DNA of 64,000 bases from contig NZ_ABOX02000028.1 in NCBI RefSeq assembly GCF_000172555.1, positions 1-64,000 on the forward strand, read 5' to 3'. The notes beneath the pieces were generated by a model. That model did no database searches and was not told the DNA's origin. It worked only from the letters and a program-made list of their open reading frames with translations. The stretch comes from Pedosphaera parvula Ellin514. GTDB lineage: Bacteria; Verrucomicrobiota; Verrucomicrobiia; Limisphaerales; Pedosphaeraceae. This document shows, in pieces, positions 54,747 through 64,000 of this stretch (position 1 is its first letter; every line of letters starts with the position of its first letter). The position numbers and the translations under genes were made by a program.

Positions 54747-55898
54747 ATGAAAATTTTGCACACATATTTGATCCGCCAGGTGCTGGCCACTTTGATGATG
54801 ACGGTGGCCGTTTTTACCTTCGTGCTGCTGCTCGGGAACGGCTTGAAGGAAATTTTGGTGCTCATTATTAATCGCCAGGCGACCCTTGGTGGAGTGATCC
54901 AGGCTTTTGGTCTCCTGATCCCTTTCGTCCTGGTGTTCGCTCTTCCCATGGGAATGCTGACCGCCGCCCTGCTTGTATTTGGGCGGTTTAGTGCGGACCA
55001 GGAGCTGACTGCGGTGAAATCCAGCGGAGTAAGCCTGCTCTCGTTAATTACACCTATTCTTGGTTTGAGCCTCGTTCTCTGTGGGGTAAGCGCCGCCATC
55101 AACATGGAGATCGCTCCGCGCTGCCGTATCGCGTACCTTGATTTGCGCGATGAGATGGTGGGTAAAGTGGCTGGAGCCGCTTTGCCTGACAGCATATTTG
55201 TAAAGGATTTTCCTGGTTTTCTGATTTATGTGGGGGCTAGTGATGGGAAAAATCTGACCGACATCCATATTTGTCAACTGGACGAAAATGATAAGGTCAA
55301 AACCATGACCGATGCCCCGAAAGGGCTTCTTCAAAGGTCCGGCAATCAAACCAGCCTGGAACTTTTTGACGCACGCATTTTTGACGTGCAGAGCGGCAGT
55401 TGGGCCTATCCTGGAATCGTTTCGCAGGATCTTAGTTCGATTAAGACAAACTCCACCTCAAAAAATATTCATATCGGCGACATGACTTTCCGTCAGTTGC
55501 AGAACGAATTGCAAGTTGTGGAGAATGAGTTTGCCGTTCCCGAAAAAGCCGGAAGCAAGGCGGAATTGCAACAAAGAAGAGACATCCTGGCGAACAAAAA
55601 AAAGGATGTGACGATGCCAATCCGCGTTCAGATGCATCGCCAGGTTGCATTTTCGTTCGCCTGCTTTGGCTTCACGCTGATCGGTATTCCTTTGGGGATT
55701 CAAGCTCACCGCCGGGAAACCAACGTAGGCATTGCCATGTCGCTCGCGCTGGTTCTCGTTTATTACAGTTTTATTATTTTGGGCCAATCTTTCGAGGGCC
55801 GTCCTTATCTGGCCCCCCACCTGATCCTATGGATTCCTAATTTTCTCTTTCAAGCAATTGGGGCAGTAATGTTGTGGCGTGCGAATCGCGGTATTTAG
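54747..55898 (+). CDS. lptF: LptF/LptG-type LPS export permease
   Basis: An inner-membrane permease of the LPS transport complex. The N-terminal spans (ATLMMTVAVFTFVLLLGNGL, AFGLLIPFVLVFALPMGML) are followed by the family motif RFSADQELTAVKSSGVSLL, and a large periplasmic beta-jellyroll (about 110-280). Three more C-terminal spans follow (FACFGFTLIGIPLGIQ, LALVLVYYSFIILGQ, LILWIPNFLFQAIGA). A single copy is present here; its partner LptG must be elsewhere. F versus G is not decided by sequence alone. It implies an outer membrane with LPS or a related lipid. Confidence 0.82.
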   Translation: MKILHTYLIRQVLATLMMTVAVFTFVLLLGNGLKEILVLIINRQATLGGVIQAFGLLIPFVLVFALPMGMLTAALLVFGRFSADQELTAVKSSGVSLLSLITPILGLSLVLCGVSAAINMEIAPRCRIAYLDLRDEMVGKVAGAALPDSIFVKDFPGFLIYVGASDGKNLTDIHICQLDENDKVKTMTDAPKGLLQRSGNQTSLELFDARIFDVQSGSWAYPGIVSQDLSSIKTNSTSKNIHIGDMTFRQLQNELQVVENEFAVPEKAGSKAELQQRRDILANKKKDVTMPIRVQMHRQVAFSFACFGFTLIGIPLGIQAHRRETNVGIAMSLALVLVYYSFIILGQSFEGRPYLAPHLILWIPNFLFQAIGAVMLWRANRGI

Positions 55899-55943
55899 CC
55901 GAACGGAACCACACCTGCAGACACTCCGCCGGTTCACGCCTAA

Positions 55944-55970
55944 TAAAAAAATCCCCTTGCAAGCAAGGGG
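55944..55970 (-). terminator. Rho-independent terminator after the SDR gene
   Basis: The arms CCCCTTGC and GCAAGGGG (55953-55970) are followed on the minus strand by a run of seven T. It lies 16 bp after the SDR stop codon and ends the prp unit. Confidence 0.8.
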
Positions 55971-55985
55971 AAGTGGAGAGGGAAA

Positions 55986-56792
55986 CTACAAACTCTTTCG
56001 ACGGTAAACTTTGTGAATGGCAGCCTGATCGGTCGGTTTGATCAACATCTGATCGATGTTCACGTGCGGCGGGCGGTTGGCAACCCAGAGGATAATTTCA
56101 GCAATATCTTCTGCAGTGAGAGGCTGGGTGCCTTCGTAAGGCTTTTTCGCTTTTTCGAGGTCGCCCTTGAAGCGCACAACAGAAAATTCTGTTTCCGCAA
56201 GGCCAGGATCCACCGAGCAGACCCGGAGCCCGGTTCCATTTAACTCCAGCCGAAGCGTCCGCGTAATCTGCAATTCACCGGCTTTGGCAGCACAATAGGC
56301 AGCACCGCCTTCATATGCGGTATAGGCGGCGAAAGAGCCAATGTTGATGATTGAACCACCCGGGTTGTTAACCATGAGCGGCAATGCCGCGCGTGTCATA
56401 CGCAGAATTCCCAGAACGTTCGTCTGCAACATCATTTCCCAATCCTCGTCCTTGCCTTCAGCGACGGTTTCCACTCCATGTGCACCGCCGGCGTTATTGA
56501 TGAGGACATCCAGCACTGGAGCTGCTGTGGCATTTATTCCGGCGATCTGTTGGCGTGCCCAGCTCATGAATTCCTCGACGCTGGAAGTTTTCGAAACATC
56601 GAGGAAGTGAGCATGGACTTCGCCAGCGCCCGCTTTCCGCGCTTCCGCCGCAACCTGATCCAAGCGATCCATCCTCCGCGCACCCAGCAGGAGTTTGGCT
56701 CCCTCTGCACCGAAGGCACGGGCCGTGGCAGCTCCGAAGCCACTCGAGGCGCCGGTAATCAATATCCATTTTCCATTGAGTCGTGATGCCAT
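55986..56792 (-). CDS. Short-chain dehydrogenase/reductase
   Basis: A classical SDR: cofactor motif TGASSGFGAATARAFG at residues 13-28, a NNAG motif in VLINNAGGAHG, and catalytic Ser and Tyr-x-x-x-Lys in YCAAKAGELQ. The sequence is closest to the YdfG/3-hydroxy acid dehydrogenase group. The start was moved to the ATG directly before the fold. It follows prpD by 34 bp on the same strand and ends at a terminator, so it belongs to the propionate unit. A hydroxy-acid or related intermediate may be its substrate. Confidence 0.82.
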   Translation of the reverse strand: MASRLNGKWILITGASSGFGAATARAFGAEGAKLLLGARRMDRLDQVAAEARKAGAGEVHAHFLDVSKTSSVEEFMSWARQQIAGINATAAPVLDVLINNAGGAHGVETVAEGKDEDWEMMLQTNVLGILRMTRAALPLMVNNPGGSIINIGSFAAYTAYEGGAAYCAAKAGELQITRTLRLELNGTGLRVCSVDPGLAETEFSVVRFKGDLEKAKKPYEGTQPLTAEDIAEIILWVANRPPHVNIDQMLIKPTDQAAIHKVYRRKSL

Positions 56793-56826
56793 GCGTGAAA
56801 TATCTAGCGCATGGAGTGAAGAAGGT

Positions 56827-58290
56827 CTAGGGCAATGAGTCGACGGTCGAAGGAATAAACTGTTCCACAAACTGACTCACCGGCATTGAGTCGAGGCGAT
56901 GCCTGTCGTTGCAAAGCTCAAAAATGTTTTGAGCCTGCGGTTCTGGGAATCGGCAGCGGAGTGCCTTTCGAAACTTTTCCAACAACAGGGGAATTCCTTC
57001 CGCCCTGCGGCGGCGATGGCCCACCGGATATTCCACCTCAACTTTTTCCGTTGAACTGCCGTCCTTGAAAAATATCTGTACCGCATTTGCAATGGAGCGT
57101 TTATCAGGCTCAAGATATTCCCTGCTATAGCGCGAATCCTCCCTGACAACCATCCTGGCTCGCAGGGCATCCACACGTAAATCCCGGGCCGTTTCCTCCT
57201 CGTAATGATCGGCTGTCAAACTGCCGAAAAGCAGCGCAACACTCACCATGTATTGAAGGCAATGATCACGATCTGCGGGATTATGCAACGGCCCCGCCTT
57301 ATCAATGATCCGGATGGCGGATTCATGGGTGGTAATCGCGATTTGTTCAATATCATCAATGCGGTCGCGAACCATGGGATGGAGTTTGAAGGCTGCCTCC
57401 ACCGCCGTTTGAGCATGGAACTCAGCAGGAAAGGAAATTTTGAAGAGCACATGTTCCATGACATAGGAACCGAGAGGCCGGGCCAGCGTAATCGGATTGC
57501 CTTTGAAGAGAACATCGCAGAAGCCCCAGTTTTTCGTCGAGAGAGCTGAGGGATAACCCATTTCTCCCTTGATCGCCATAAACGCGTGTTGCACTCCGCG
57601 ACTGGTAGCGTCACCCGCAGCCCAGGATTTCCTTGATCCCGTATTGGGAGAGTGCCGGTAAGCGCGTAAAGCGCCTCCATCAACCCATGCATTTGAAACA
57701 GCATTAATAATTTGTTCCCTGGTGCCACCCAGCAATTGGGTGGCAATGGCAGTCGAGGCAATTCGCACGAGCAGGACATGATCCAATCCGACTCGGTTGA
57801 AGCTGTTGGCCAGGGCCAGAACGCCTTGAATTTCGTGAGCTTTGATCATCGCGGTCAACAGGTCTCGCACAGAAAGAGGCTTTTTCCCTTCCTGCAAGTT
57901 GCGGCGGCTAATGAAATCCGATACGGCTAAAATTGCGCCGAGGTTATCCGAGGGATGTCCCCATTCAGCTGCCAGCCAGGTGTCATTAAAGTCCAGCCAA
58001 CGGATGATGGTTCCGATATTGAATGCGGCCGTGACTGGATCCAGTTCGTACTGCGTGCCGGGAACGCGGCTGCCGTGGGGAACCGTGGTCCCGGGAACGA
58101 CTGGTCCAAGCAACTTCGTGCAAGCAGGATACTCGAGTGCGAGAAAACCGCATCCGAGTGTGTCCAACAAACAGTACTGTGCAGTTCGGTATGCCTCGTC
58201 ACTCTCAATGAGATATTTTGTGACGTAGTCGGCGATGTCGGCAAATAATTGGTCTGGCGGAGGGCGCAGATTGTTGGAGGAACTACTCAT
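56827..58290 (-). CDS. prpD: 2-methylcitrate dehydratase
   Basis: An MmgE/PrpD-family enzyme that dehydrates 2-methylcitrate in propionate breakdown. The family opening [15 protein letters not shown] is followed by [41 protein letters not shown] (active-site region), [24 protein letters not shown], and [27 protein letters not shown]. The 487-residue length is as expected for PrpD. It is the third gene of prpB-prpC-prpD, 22 bp after prpC. No regulator prpR is in the window. Confidence 0.88.
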   Translation of the reverse strand: MSSSSNNLRPPPDQLFADIADYVTKYLIESDEAYRTAQYCLLDTLGCGFLALEYPACTKLLGPVVPGTTVPHGSRVPGTQYELDPVTAAFNIGTIIRWLDFNDTWLAAEWGHPSDNLGAILAVSDFISRRNLQEGKKPLSVRDLLTAMIKAHEIQGVLALANSFNRVGLDHVLLVRIASTAIATQLLGGTREQIINAVSNAWVDGGALRAYRHSPNTGSRKSWAAGDATSRGVQHAFMAIKGEMGYPSALSTKNWGFCDVLFKGNPITLARPLGSYVMEHVLFKISFPAEFHAQTAVEAAFKLHPMVRDRIDDIEQIAITTHESAIRIIDKAGPLHNPADRDHCLQYMVSVALLFGSLTADHYEEETARDLRVDALRARMVVREDSRYSREYLEPDKRSIANAVQIFFKDGSSTEKVEVEYPVGHRRRRAEGIPLLLEKFRKALRCRFPEPQAQNIFELCNDRHRLDSMPVSQFVEQFIPSTVDSLP

Positions 58291-58312
58291 AATCAGTTGG
58301 CTTGAGAAGGTA

Positions 58313-59434
58313 TTACCTTTGTTCTATCGGCACGTAAGGTCGCGGTTGCGGTCCAATGTATTCTGCCGTCGGCCGGATGAGGCGATTGTTTGCCCGCTGC
58401 TCGATGATATGGGCAGACCAACCTGCGGTTCGGGCAATGACGAATAGCGGAGTGAACATTGGAATTGGAATGCCGCAAAAGTGAAACGCAAGGGCGCTGT
58501 AGAAATCCAGGTTTGGAAATAACTTTTTCTCGCGCCACATCACGGCTTCGATGCGTTCAGCAATAGCGAACAGGTTCAAGTCGGCACTCGAAGATGCCAG
58601 CTTCCGAGCGATTCCCTTGATCACATCGGACCTGGGGTCAGATATTTTATATACACGGTGACCAAAGCCCATGATCACCTGCTTCTTTTGCAACAAGGAC
58701 ATCAAACCCGCTTCCGCTTCATCGGGTGTTTGGAACTTTTCAATGAGCCCCATGGCTTCTTCATTTGCACCGCCGTGCAACGGCCCACGTAATGTTCCAA
58801 TGCCAGAGGTAATGGCCGAATAAAAGTCCGCCAATGTGGAAGCTGTAATACGCGTCGCAAAAGTGGACGCATTGAACTCATGTTCTCCATAAAGAATGAG
58901 GGATGAGTCCAGGGCACGGACGTGAATCGGATCGGCTGGCTTTCCTATCAGGAGATGAAGAAATTGAGCTGCGATGCTGGGATCGTCTGTGCGCGTCTCG
59001 ATTCGTTTGCCTTGAGTGTTGAATTGATGCCAGTAGAGCAGCATTGAAGGAAAGGCGGACAAGAGTCGGTTGGCAATTTGGAGTTGCTCTCTCTTCGGGC
59101 TTTCAGGTTCGAGGCAGCCAAGGGTTGAGCAGCCAGTGCGCAAAACATCCATGGGATTCGTCTCTGCCGGCAATTGTTCCAGAACCGTTTTCAATGCATT
59201 GGGCAAGCCTCGCAGAGAGATCAATCTTTTTCGGTAATCTTCCAGCTCGTTGCGATTGGGCAGTTGACCATGGATCAGCAAATAGGCGACCTCTTCAAAC
59301 GTGGAGTTTTCCGCCAGATCGTTGATGGCATATCCTCGATAGGTTAGTCCCAACCCTTCCTTGCCAACCGTGCTGATGGCCGTTTGACCTGCCACTATTC
59401 CCGCCAGTCCTGCCGATTTCTTGTCCTCGCTCAT
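58313..59434 (-). CDS. prpC: 2-methylcitrate synthase
   Basis: A citrate-synthase-fold enzyme that joins propionyl-CoA and oxaloacetate. Visible are [24 protein letters not shown] at the N-terminus, [15 protein letters not shown] with a catalytic His, [13 protein letters not shown] and [15 protein letters not shown] with the second His. [29 protein letters not shown] follows. The 373-residue type II length fits PrpC. Position between prpB and prpD supports methylcitrate rather than citrate synthase. Confidence 0.88.
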   Translation of the reverse strand: MSEDKKSAGLAGIVAGQTAISTVGKEGLGLTYRGYAINDLAENSTFEEVAYLLIHGQLPNRNELEDYRKRLISLRGLPNALKTVLEQLPAETNPMDVLRTGCSTLGCLEPESPKREQLQIANRLLSAFPSMLLYWHQFNTQGKRIETRTDDPSIAAQFLHLLIGKPADPIHVRALDSSLILYGEHEFNASTFATRITASTLADFYSAITSGIGTLRGPLHGGANEEAMGLIEKFQTPDEAEAGLMSLLQKKQVIMGFGHRVYKISDPRSDVIKGIARKLASSSADLNLFAIAERIEAVMWREKKLFPNLDFYSALAFHFCGIPIPMFTPLFVIARTAGWSAHIIEQRANNRLIRPTAEYIGPQPRPYVPIEQR

Positions 59435-59505
59435 AGGATTTCCTTTCAGGCAGTGGCCTCACATGCCGATCCAACACGTGGTGTTAAGCAACTGAGGCCA
59501 GTCGC

Positions 59506-60414
59506 TCACGACTTCTGTTTCTTGAACATCTCATCCAGCCTTTGCTCGTAAACCTGGTAGTTCAGAAACTCATAAAGTTCAGCACGACTTTGCATTATTG
59601 GAAGCACTTCCTTCTGGGTGCCGTTCTCCCGAATGCTGCGGAAAACCTGCAACGCAGCAGCGTTCATGGCGCGAAAGGCGGAAAGCGGGTATAACGCAAG
59701 TCCAACGCCTGCCGAGCGCAATTCCTCAAGCGTAAACAAAGGGGTTTTTCCAAATTCAGTGATGTTGGCGAGCACCGGAATCTTTACGGCATTAACAAAG
59801 GTTCGATACTGGTCCAAGTTTGTCAGCGCTTCGGCAAAGATCATATCAGCGCCAGCATCGCGATAGGCGATCGCCCGTTCAATTCCACCTTCCAAACCTT
59901 CTCCGGCAACTGCGTCGGTCCGGGCCATTAAAACAAAAGCAGGATCAGTTTTCCCTGAAATAGCGCTTTTGATTCGCTCCACCATCTCGCTGGTGCTGAT
60001 CAATTGCTTATTGGGGCGGTGTCCACAACGCTTGGCTTCGACCTGGTCTTCAATATGGATGCCTGCCGCTCCGGCTTTAATCATTTGCCGGACAGTTTTG
60101 GCTGGATCTCCCCAGGCAGTATCCGCATCCACCAGCAAGGGGAGGGGAGTGGTGGCTGTGATGCGCTTCACATCGGCAAGCACATCATTCAACGTTGTGA
60201 CTCCGAGGTCCGGAAGCCCATAGGAGGCTGAAGCTACGCCAGAGCCTGAAAGATAGAGTGCCCTGAAGCCGGTCTTCTCCGCGAGAATGGCTGCATACGC
60301 GTTGATGACGCCGATGACCTGTAACGGCTGCTCCGCCTGGAGCGCGGCTCGAAGTCGGCCGCCTGGGGATTCGCCGGCTTTATTGGAATTGGTCCTGAAA
60401 AATTTCTTATCCAC
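59506..60414 (-). CDS. prpB: 2-methylisocitrate lyase
   Basis: A PEP-mutase/isocitrate-lyase superfamily enzyme that cleaves 2-methylisocitrate to pyruvate and succinate. Features are YLSGSGVASASYGLPDLG, LPLLVDADTAWGDP with metal Asp residues, and IHIEDQVEAKRCGHRPNK, where Cys130 is the catalytic cysteine of the K-[KR]-C-G-H motif. ARTDAVAGEGLEGGIERA then completes the pattern. It is the first gene of the unit. The 207 bp before its start (60415-60621) separate it from the divergent NamZ-fusion gene. Confidence 0.9.
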   Translation of the reverse strand: MDKKFFRTNSNKAGESPGGRLRAALQAEQPLQVIGVINAYAAILAEKTGFRALYLSGSGVASASYGLPDLGVTTLNDVLADVKRITATTPLPLLVDADTAWGDPAKTVRQMIKAGAAGIHIEDQVEAKRCGHRPNKQLISTSEMVERIKSAISGKTDPAFVLMARTDAVAGEGLEGGIERAIAYRDAGADMIFAEALTNLDQYRTFVNAVKIPVLANITEFGKTPLFTLEELRSAGVGLALYPLSAFRAMNAAALQVFRSIRENGTQKEVLPIMQSRAELYEFLNYQVYEQRLDEMFKKQKS

Positions 60415-60621
60415 AAATGCTTTCCACTCTACGGACGCATACGGAATATAAACTCAGAGAACTGGGCTGCGTCGCAAAGCATGGCCTGTCCCTAAAATCA
60501 ACGCAATGATTTTCGCCTGTTTCCGGTTGTTTGTAAAACTGCTATTCGACGTGAAAAAATCCTTTCGTCATTGAAGCCTTGGATGTTTAATTCGTCTGTT
60601 CCTGCAAGAAACCTTGATTAA

Positions 60622-63030
60622 ATGAAAAAACTACACTGCCTTACCACCTGGTTGCCGATGAGCAAATCTTCTGCTTTAACCCTGGTTGTATCATTCCTGC
60701 TTGCGTGTTGTTCAGGTGTTGCAGGAGCAGCCGAAACGCTTGACCACGCCAAGCTGCATAAAATGGATGCGGAGATCAATCAAGCGATTGATGAAGAGAG
60801 ATGTCCCGGCGGGGTGGTTTGGGTGGAGCATGGCAGGAGTCATTATTGGCAGGCATACGGCAATCGCGCCTTGGTGCCGGAGGAGGAGACGATGACCAAG
60901 GATACCATTTTCGACCTGGCGTCTCTCACCAAAGTGGTCGCTGGAACGCCGGCCATCATGATCTTGATTGAGCGCGGACAGGTAAAACTGGATGAGCCGG
61001 TTCATACTTACATTCCCGAATTTACCGGGGATGGGCGGGAAAAGGTGACAGTCCGGCAATTACTCACGCACACGTCCGGTCTCCTGCCGGATATCGAAAC
61101 CTCGACCGACTGGCATGGCAAGGCGGCTGCCATCAAGAAGGCATGTGCAGAGAAGTTGCGTTCCAAGCCGGGAACCGTCATTCGCTATAGTGACGTAAAC
61201 CTGTTTATGGCAGGTGAAATTGTGGAGCGGGTGAGTGGTTGCAAGTTGGAGGATTTTGTTCAAAAGGAAATTTATCAGCCGCTGAAGATGGTGGACACCG
61301 GATATCTTCCGCCAGCCGAAAAGTTGTCACGCATTGCTCCCACGGAATACGATCCCAACAAATCAGGCTCAGTCTTGCGCGGCGTCGTTCATGATCCGAC
61401 GGCCCGGCATATGGGGGGCGTGGCTGGACATGCCGGCCTGTTTTCCACTGCCCATGATCTCGCACGATACGCCCGAATGTTGCTTAATGAGGGCACTCTG
61501 GATGGTGTCCAAATTTTTAAGCCGGAAACGGTCCGGTTGATGACCAGTGTGCAAACCCCACCGGAAATTCCTGAGAGACGCGGTTTGGGGTGGGATATCG
61601 ATTCCGGTTTCAGTCGCCCGCGTGGGGTGTTGTTCCCGAGAGGTTCTTACGGACACACAGGCTGGACGGGAACCTGTCTTTGGATTGATCCTTTTTCGAA
61701 GACTTTCTTTATTTTTCTATCCAATCGTGTTCATCCCAATGGTAGTGGAAATGTGCTCCCTCTCTATGGCACCTTGGGAACGTTGTCAGCCGAGGCTGTG
61801 TCGGATTTTGATTTTGCCTTGGTAACAGACGAACTGCCGCCGCGAGTGCCGGCCAGGACCACCAAGGCGGAAATCCAGACCATCGATGCGTCTGATAACG
61901 ATGTTCCCGGTGTGCTGAATGGTATTGATGTATTGGAGAAGCAGCACTTCGCCCCTTTAAAAGGCATGCGCATTGGCCTGGTTACAAATCACACGGGACA
62001 GGATCGAAGGCGCTATTCGACCATCCACTTGTTGAGGAATGCTCCCGGAGTTCAACTGAAAGTCCTATTTAGTCCCGAACACGGTTTGTACGGGGCTCTG
62101 GATGAACCTGTTGGTGATAGCGTGGACGAGGTGACTGGCCTGCCTGTTTACAGTCTCTATGGCAAACATACCGCCCCCACAAGGGAACAACTCAAAGGTC
62201 TGGATGCTCTCGTTTATGATATTCAAGATGTGGGCTGTCGGTTTTACACTTATCCTTCCACCATGGGACTTTGCATGGAGGCTGCAGGCAAGGCTGGTAT
62301 CAAATTCTTCGTCCTCGACCGCGTTAATCCGGTCAATGGAGTTACCATTGATGGGCCTGTGTTGAAAGGCAAAACCAGCTTTGTTGCCTATCATCCCATC
62401 CCTGTTCGCCATGGGATGACCGTGGGCGAGTTAGCTCAAATGTTCAAGGACGAGCGCAAACTGAATACGGATCTTACTGTCATTAAAATGGAAGGTTGGA
62501 ACCGCGAGCATCTATACGATGAGACAGCATTACCCTGGAAGAATCTTTCACCTAATATGCGCAGCCTCACGGAAGCAATCCTCTATCCCGGCGTTGGATT
62601 GCTTGAGCGCACAGCGCTTTCGGTGGGGAGAGGAACGGGGACTCCTTTCGAGGTCATCGGAGCGCCCTACATTCATGACATCAGGCTGGCCGCGGAACTC
62701 AATAAAGCCTGCTTGAAGGGCGTGCGTTTCGTACCGGTTCGTTTCACACCTACAGACAGTGTCTACAAAGGTCAGTCGTGCGCTGGCGTTAACATTATCC
62801 TCACGGATAGGGATCATTGTGAAGTGGTGGATATAGGAATCATGATAGCGAAAGTGCTCAACCGTTGGTATCCCGATCAATTCGAGGTCGACAAATTCAA
62901 TGTACTGCTCGTTAACAAGGCGACGTTGGAGGCGATCAAGGAGGACGCGCCGCTGGCGGATATTAAGAAGCTCTGGACTGATGATTTGGCAAAGTTCAAG
63001 GAACGCCGGGCAAAATACCTGCTTTATTAG
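60622..63030 (+). CDS. Secreted fusion: beta-lactamase-fold hydrolase plus NamZ (DUF1343)
   Basis: A signal sequence (LTLVVSFLLACCSGVAGA) is followed by a serine beta-lactamase fold at about 45-395: Ser101 and Lys104 in DLASLTKVVAG, RYSDVN as the Y-x-N motif, and a C-terminal HTGWTG. Residues about 430-802 form a DUF1343/NamZ domain (GLVTNHTGQDRRRYSTIHLL, LFSPEHGLYGALDEP, VYDIQDVGCRFYTYPSTMG, GRGTGTPFEVIGAP). NamZ is an exo-beta-N-acetylmuramidase that removes terminal MurNAc. The fusion suggests periplasmic turnover or scavenging of peptidoglycan, one half acting on sugars and the other on peptide or ester bonds. Confidence 0.8.
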   Translation: MKKLHCLTTWLPMSKSSALTLVVSFLLACCSGVAGAAETLDHAKLHKMDAEINQAIDEERCPGGVVWVEHGRSHYWQAYGNRALVPEEETMTKDTIFDLASLTKVVAGTPAIMILIERGQVKLDEPVHTYIPEFTGDGREKVTVRQLLTHTSGLLPDIETSTDWHGKAAAIKKACAEKLRSKPGTVIRYSDVNLFMAGEIVERVSGCKLEDFVQKEIYQPLKMVDTGYLPPAEKLSRIAPTEYDPNKSGSVLRGVVHDPTARHMGGVAGHAGLFSTAHDLARYARMLLNEGTLDGVQIFKPETVRLMTSVQTPPEIPERRGLGWDIDSGFSRPRGVLFPRGSYGHTGWTGTCLWIDPFSKTFFIFLSNRVHPNGSGNVLPLYGTLGTLSAEAVSDFDFALVTDELPPRVPARTTKAEIQTIDASDNDVPGVLNGIDVLEKQHFAPLKGMRIGLVTNHTGQDRRRYSTIHLLRNAPGVQLKVLFSPEHGLYGALDEPVGDSVDEVTGLPVYSLYGKHTAPTREQLKGLDALVYDIQDVGCRFYTYPSTMGLCMEAAGKAGIKFFVLDRVNPVNGVTIDGPVLKGKTSFVAYHPIPVRHGMTVGELAQMFKDERKLNTDLTVIKMEGWNREHLYDETALPWKNLSPNMRSLTEAILYPGVGLLERTALSVGRGTGTPFEVIGAPYIHDIRLAAELNKACLKGVRFVPVRFTPTDSVYKGQSCAGVNIILTDRDHCEVVDIGIMIAKVLNRWYPDQFEVDKFNVLLVNKATLEAIKEDAPLADIKKLWTDDLAKFKERRAKYLLY

Positions 63031-63060
63031 AATTCCTCGCTGCGCCTGGCGGGACGGGCA

Positions 63061-63525
63061 TCATGGTTTCGGCATGGCTTGAAGAATTCCTTTTTCCGTG
63101 AGCGGGATAGTCGCGTCTGATTGCCAGGGATATTCCTTTTTGTCGATTGTGAGCACACGGGGAATTAATTGAATTTCGTGGCCGAATATGTTGAAGACGA
63201 CCGTGCCCGGTTGAAATGTCGTATCCAGGAAAATGCATTGACCTATGGGAAGATCGAAAGGAACGGGGCGGGGAGGGTCAAAGACCACTGTGGCATTAGT
63301 GGCAGGTGCTTTCATGTTCGGGAAGACCAGCCTTACATTTGAAATGTTTAGCTTCGGTTCATTAATAATAACTATTGGAGCATTCGTTGTATCGCTGGAA
63401 AAGGTTACCCGCCACGGCCCGTTGCGCGTGCGACGATGCTCGATGGTCGTATAGAACACAACGTAAAGCACGAGCGCGATTAAAAATGCCAGGATAAAAT
63501 GTTTTGCCGGGCTTGCTGATTTCAT
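63061..63525 (-). CDS. Small membrane-anchored protein of unknown function
   Basis: One N-terminal membrane span (KHFILAFLIALVLYVVFYT) precedes a beta-rich domain (WRVTFSSDTTNAPIVIINEPKLNISNVRLVF and VVFNIFGHEIQLIPRVL). I do not recognise the family. The start was set at the ATG before the basic and hydrophobic N-terminus. It faces the NamZ-fusion gene, with 30 bp between the two stop codons. Confidence 0.55.
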   Translation of the reverse strand: MKSASPAKHFILAFLIALVLYVVFYTTIEHRRTRNGPWRVTFSSDTTNAPIVIINEPKLNISNVRLVFPNMKAPATNATVVFDPPRPVPFDLPIGQCIFLDTTFQPGTVVFNIFGHEIQLIPRVLTIDKKEYPWQSDATIPLTEKGILQAMPKP

Positions 63526-63791
63526 TTCCAAGGCAAACCTTGGCGAGGCGGGAAAGGAAGTCAAGCGAACGATGCCGCTGAAACTATTGGTGACACCTTT
63601 CTTGACCGTTGGAAATTCATTCAGCTCAAGCCGCCCTGGTTTCCATTATCTTGAACTATCTAATTTTCTAAAATTCTCTTCACTTTAGCACGCCCTGGTT
63701 CGTGTAGGATAAAGTCTGTCAGGCGCGTCAGTCTTTTGTCAGCTTGCGCCCGCATGGTGGCACAACATACTCTTCGAGTTTCGCGCAGCTG

Positions 63792-64000
63792 ATGACCACT
63801 AAAGAAAAATATGCCGTTCTGATAGCGGATGACGATGAAGAAGATCGCTTCCTGCTTAAAGCGGCAATTCAGTCGGTGACTCCGCGCCTTAAAGTTGTCG
63901 CCGAAGTCGAGAATGGAGAACAAGTCATTGCTTATCTCTCAGGAATTGGTCCCTACCACGATCGTCAGCGCCATCCTTTTCCAGATCTTTTGCTCATAGA
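63792..64000 (+). CDS. Response regulator receiver protein, N-terminal fragment
   Basis: The gene begins near the right edge and is cut by it. The visible 69 codons read MTTKEKYAVLIADDDEEDRFLLKAA..., with the paired acidic residues of a receiver domain (ADDDEED), and run to PFPDLLLI, just before the expected phospho-acceptor Asp. The spacing (GIGPYHDRQRHPFPD insertion) resembles single-domain Rcp1-like regulators. The stretch 63526-63791 has no gene that I would support. Confidence 0.8.
   Translation, partial: MTTKEKYAVLIADDDEEDRFLLKAAIQSVTPRLKVVAEVENGEQVIAYLSGIGPYHDRQRHPFPDLLLI

Overview
The window looks like chromosomal DNA of a free-living Gram-negative bacterium of the PVC group, most likely Verrucomicrobiota (Pedosphaera/Limisphaerales-like). 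This is inferred from several signs together. There is a secreted protein with a type IV pilin-like N-terminus (FTLIELLVV...), of the kind that is very abundant in that group. Many single-gene secreted hydrolases and oxidoreductases lie between housekeeping genes, alongside giant secreted beta-propeller and MBG-repeat proteins, Rhs-type toxin debris, and an LPS-export permease (LptF) that implies an outer membrane. No rRNA or phylogenetic marker suitable for a firm placement is present. Layout: 1-13 kb holds an AsmA-like fragment, a family 2 glycosyltransferase, a ceramidase-like enzyme with pterin dehydratase, a thioredoxin-like ferredoxin, a class C beta-lactamase-fold protein, an EamA transporter and a lysine-degradation cluster. 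That cluster contains lysine 6-aminotransferase, aminoadipate semialdehyde dehydrogenase and an unassigned metalloenzyme-like protein. 13-20 kb carries a secreted Gfo/Idh/MocA protein, an SPFH pair, an RRM protein, infA, a secreted PHP-like protein and trpG/pabA. 20-26.2 kb is the accessory island. A 3'-terminal piece of an Rhs toxin gene (core plus PD-(D/E)XK-type toxin tip) has been split by a small inverted-repeat element, and that element was itself hit by a complete 1298-bp insertion sequence. A large minus-strand gene encoding a PD-(D/E)XK-like protein abuts the Rhs piece upstream. Three small genes downstream (HEAT-like, Imm26 and an unknown) look like immunity genes. Here the target duplications of both insertion events can be read directly, and removing the insertion restores the toxin reading frame. 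26-46 kb returns to ordinary chromosome: aroB, a gingipain-like (C25) secreted protein, an EEP hydrolase, an aldo/keto reductase, an ankyrin protein and a CsgG/TPR/propeller protein. It continues with an HxlR regulator with two clear operator palindromes driving a QueG-like/SCP2 fusion, then a pilin-like protein, a DUF481 porin-like protein, topoisomerase III, a Xer recombinase and a NarL-type regulator. 46-64 kb has an MBG-repeat surface protein, a ComEC-like MBL hydrolase, tRNA-Phe, a structured intergenic region and an NtrB/NtrC-type two-component pair. A cupin, LptF, the methylcitrate-cycle genes prpB-prpC-prpD with an SDR, a beta-lactamase/NamZ fusion and the start of a response regulator complete it. 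Two kinds of intergenic repeat stand out: a dyad element lying directly after the stop codon of two unrelated genes, and two 10-bp-period tandem arrays upstream of the first gene. Gene starts given here often differ from the longest open frame. They were moved to starts preceded by a ribosome site or followed at once by a signal peptide or conserved domain.
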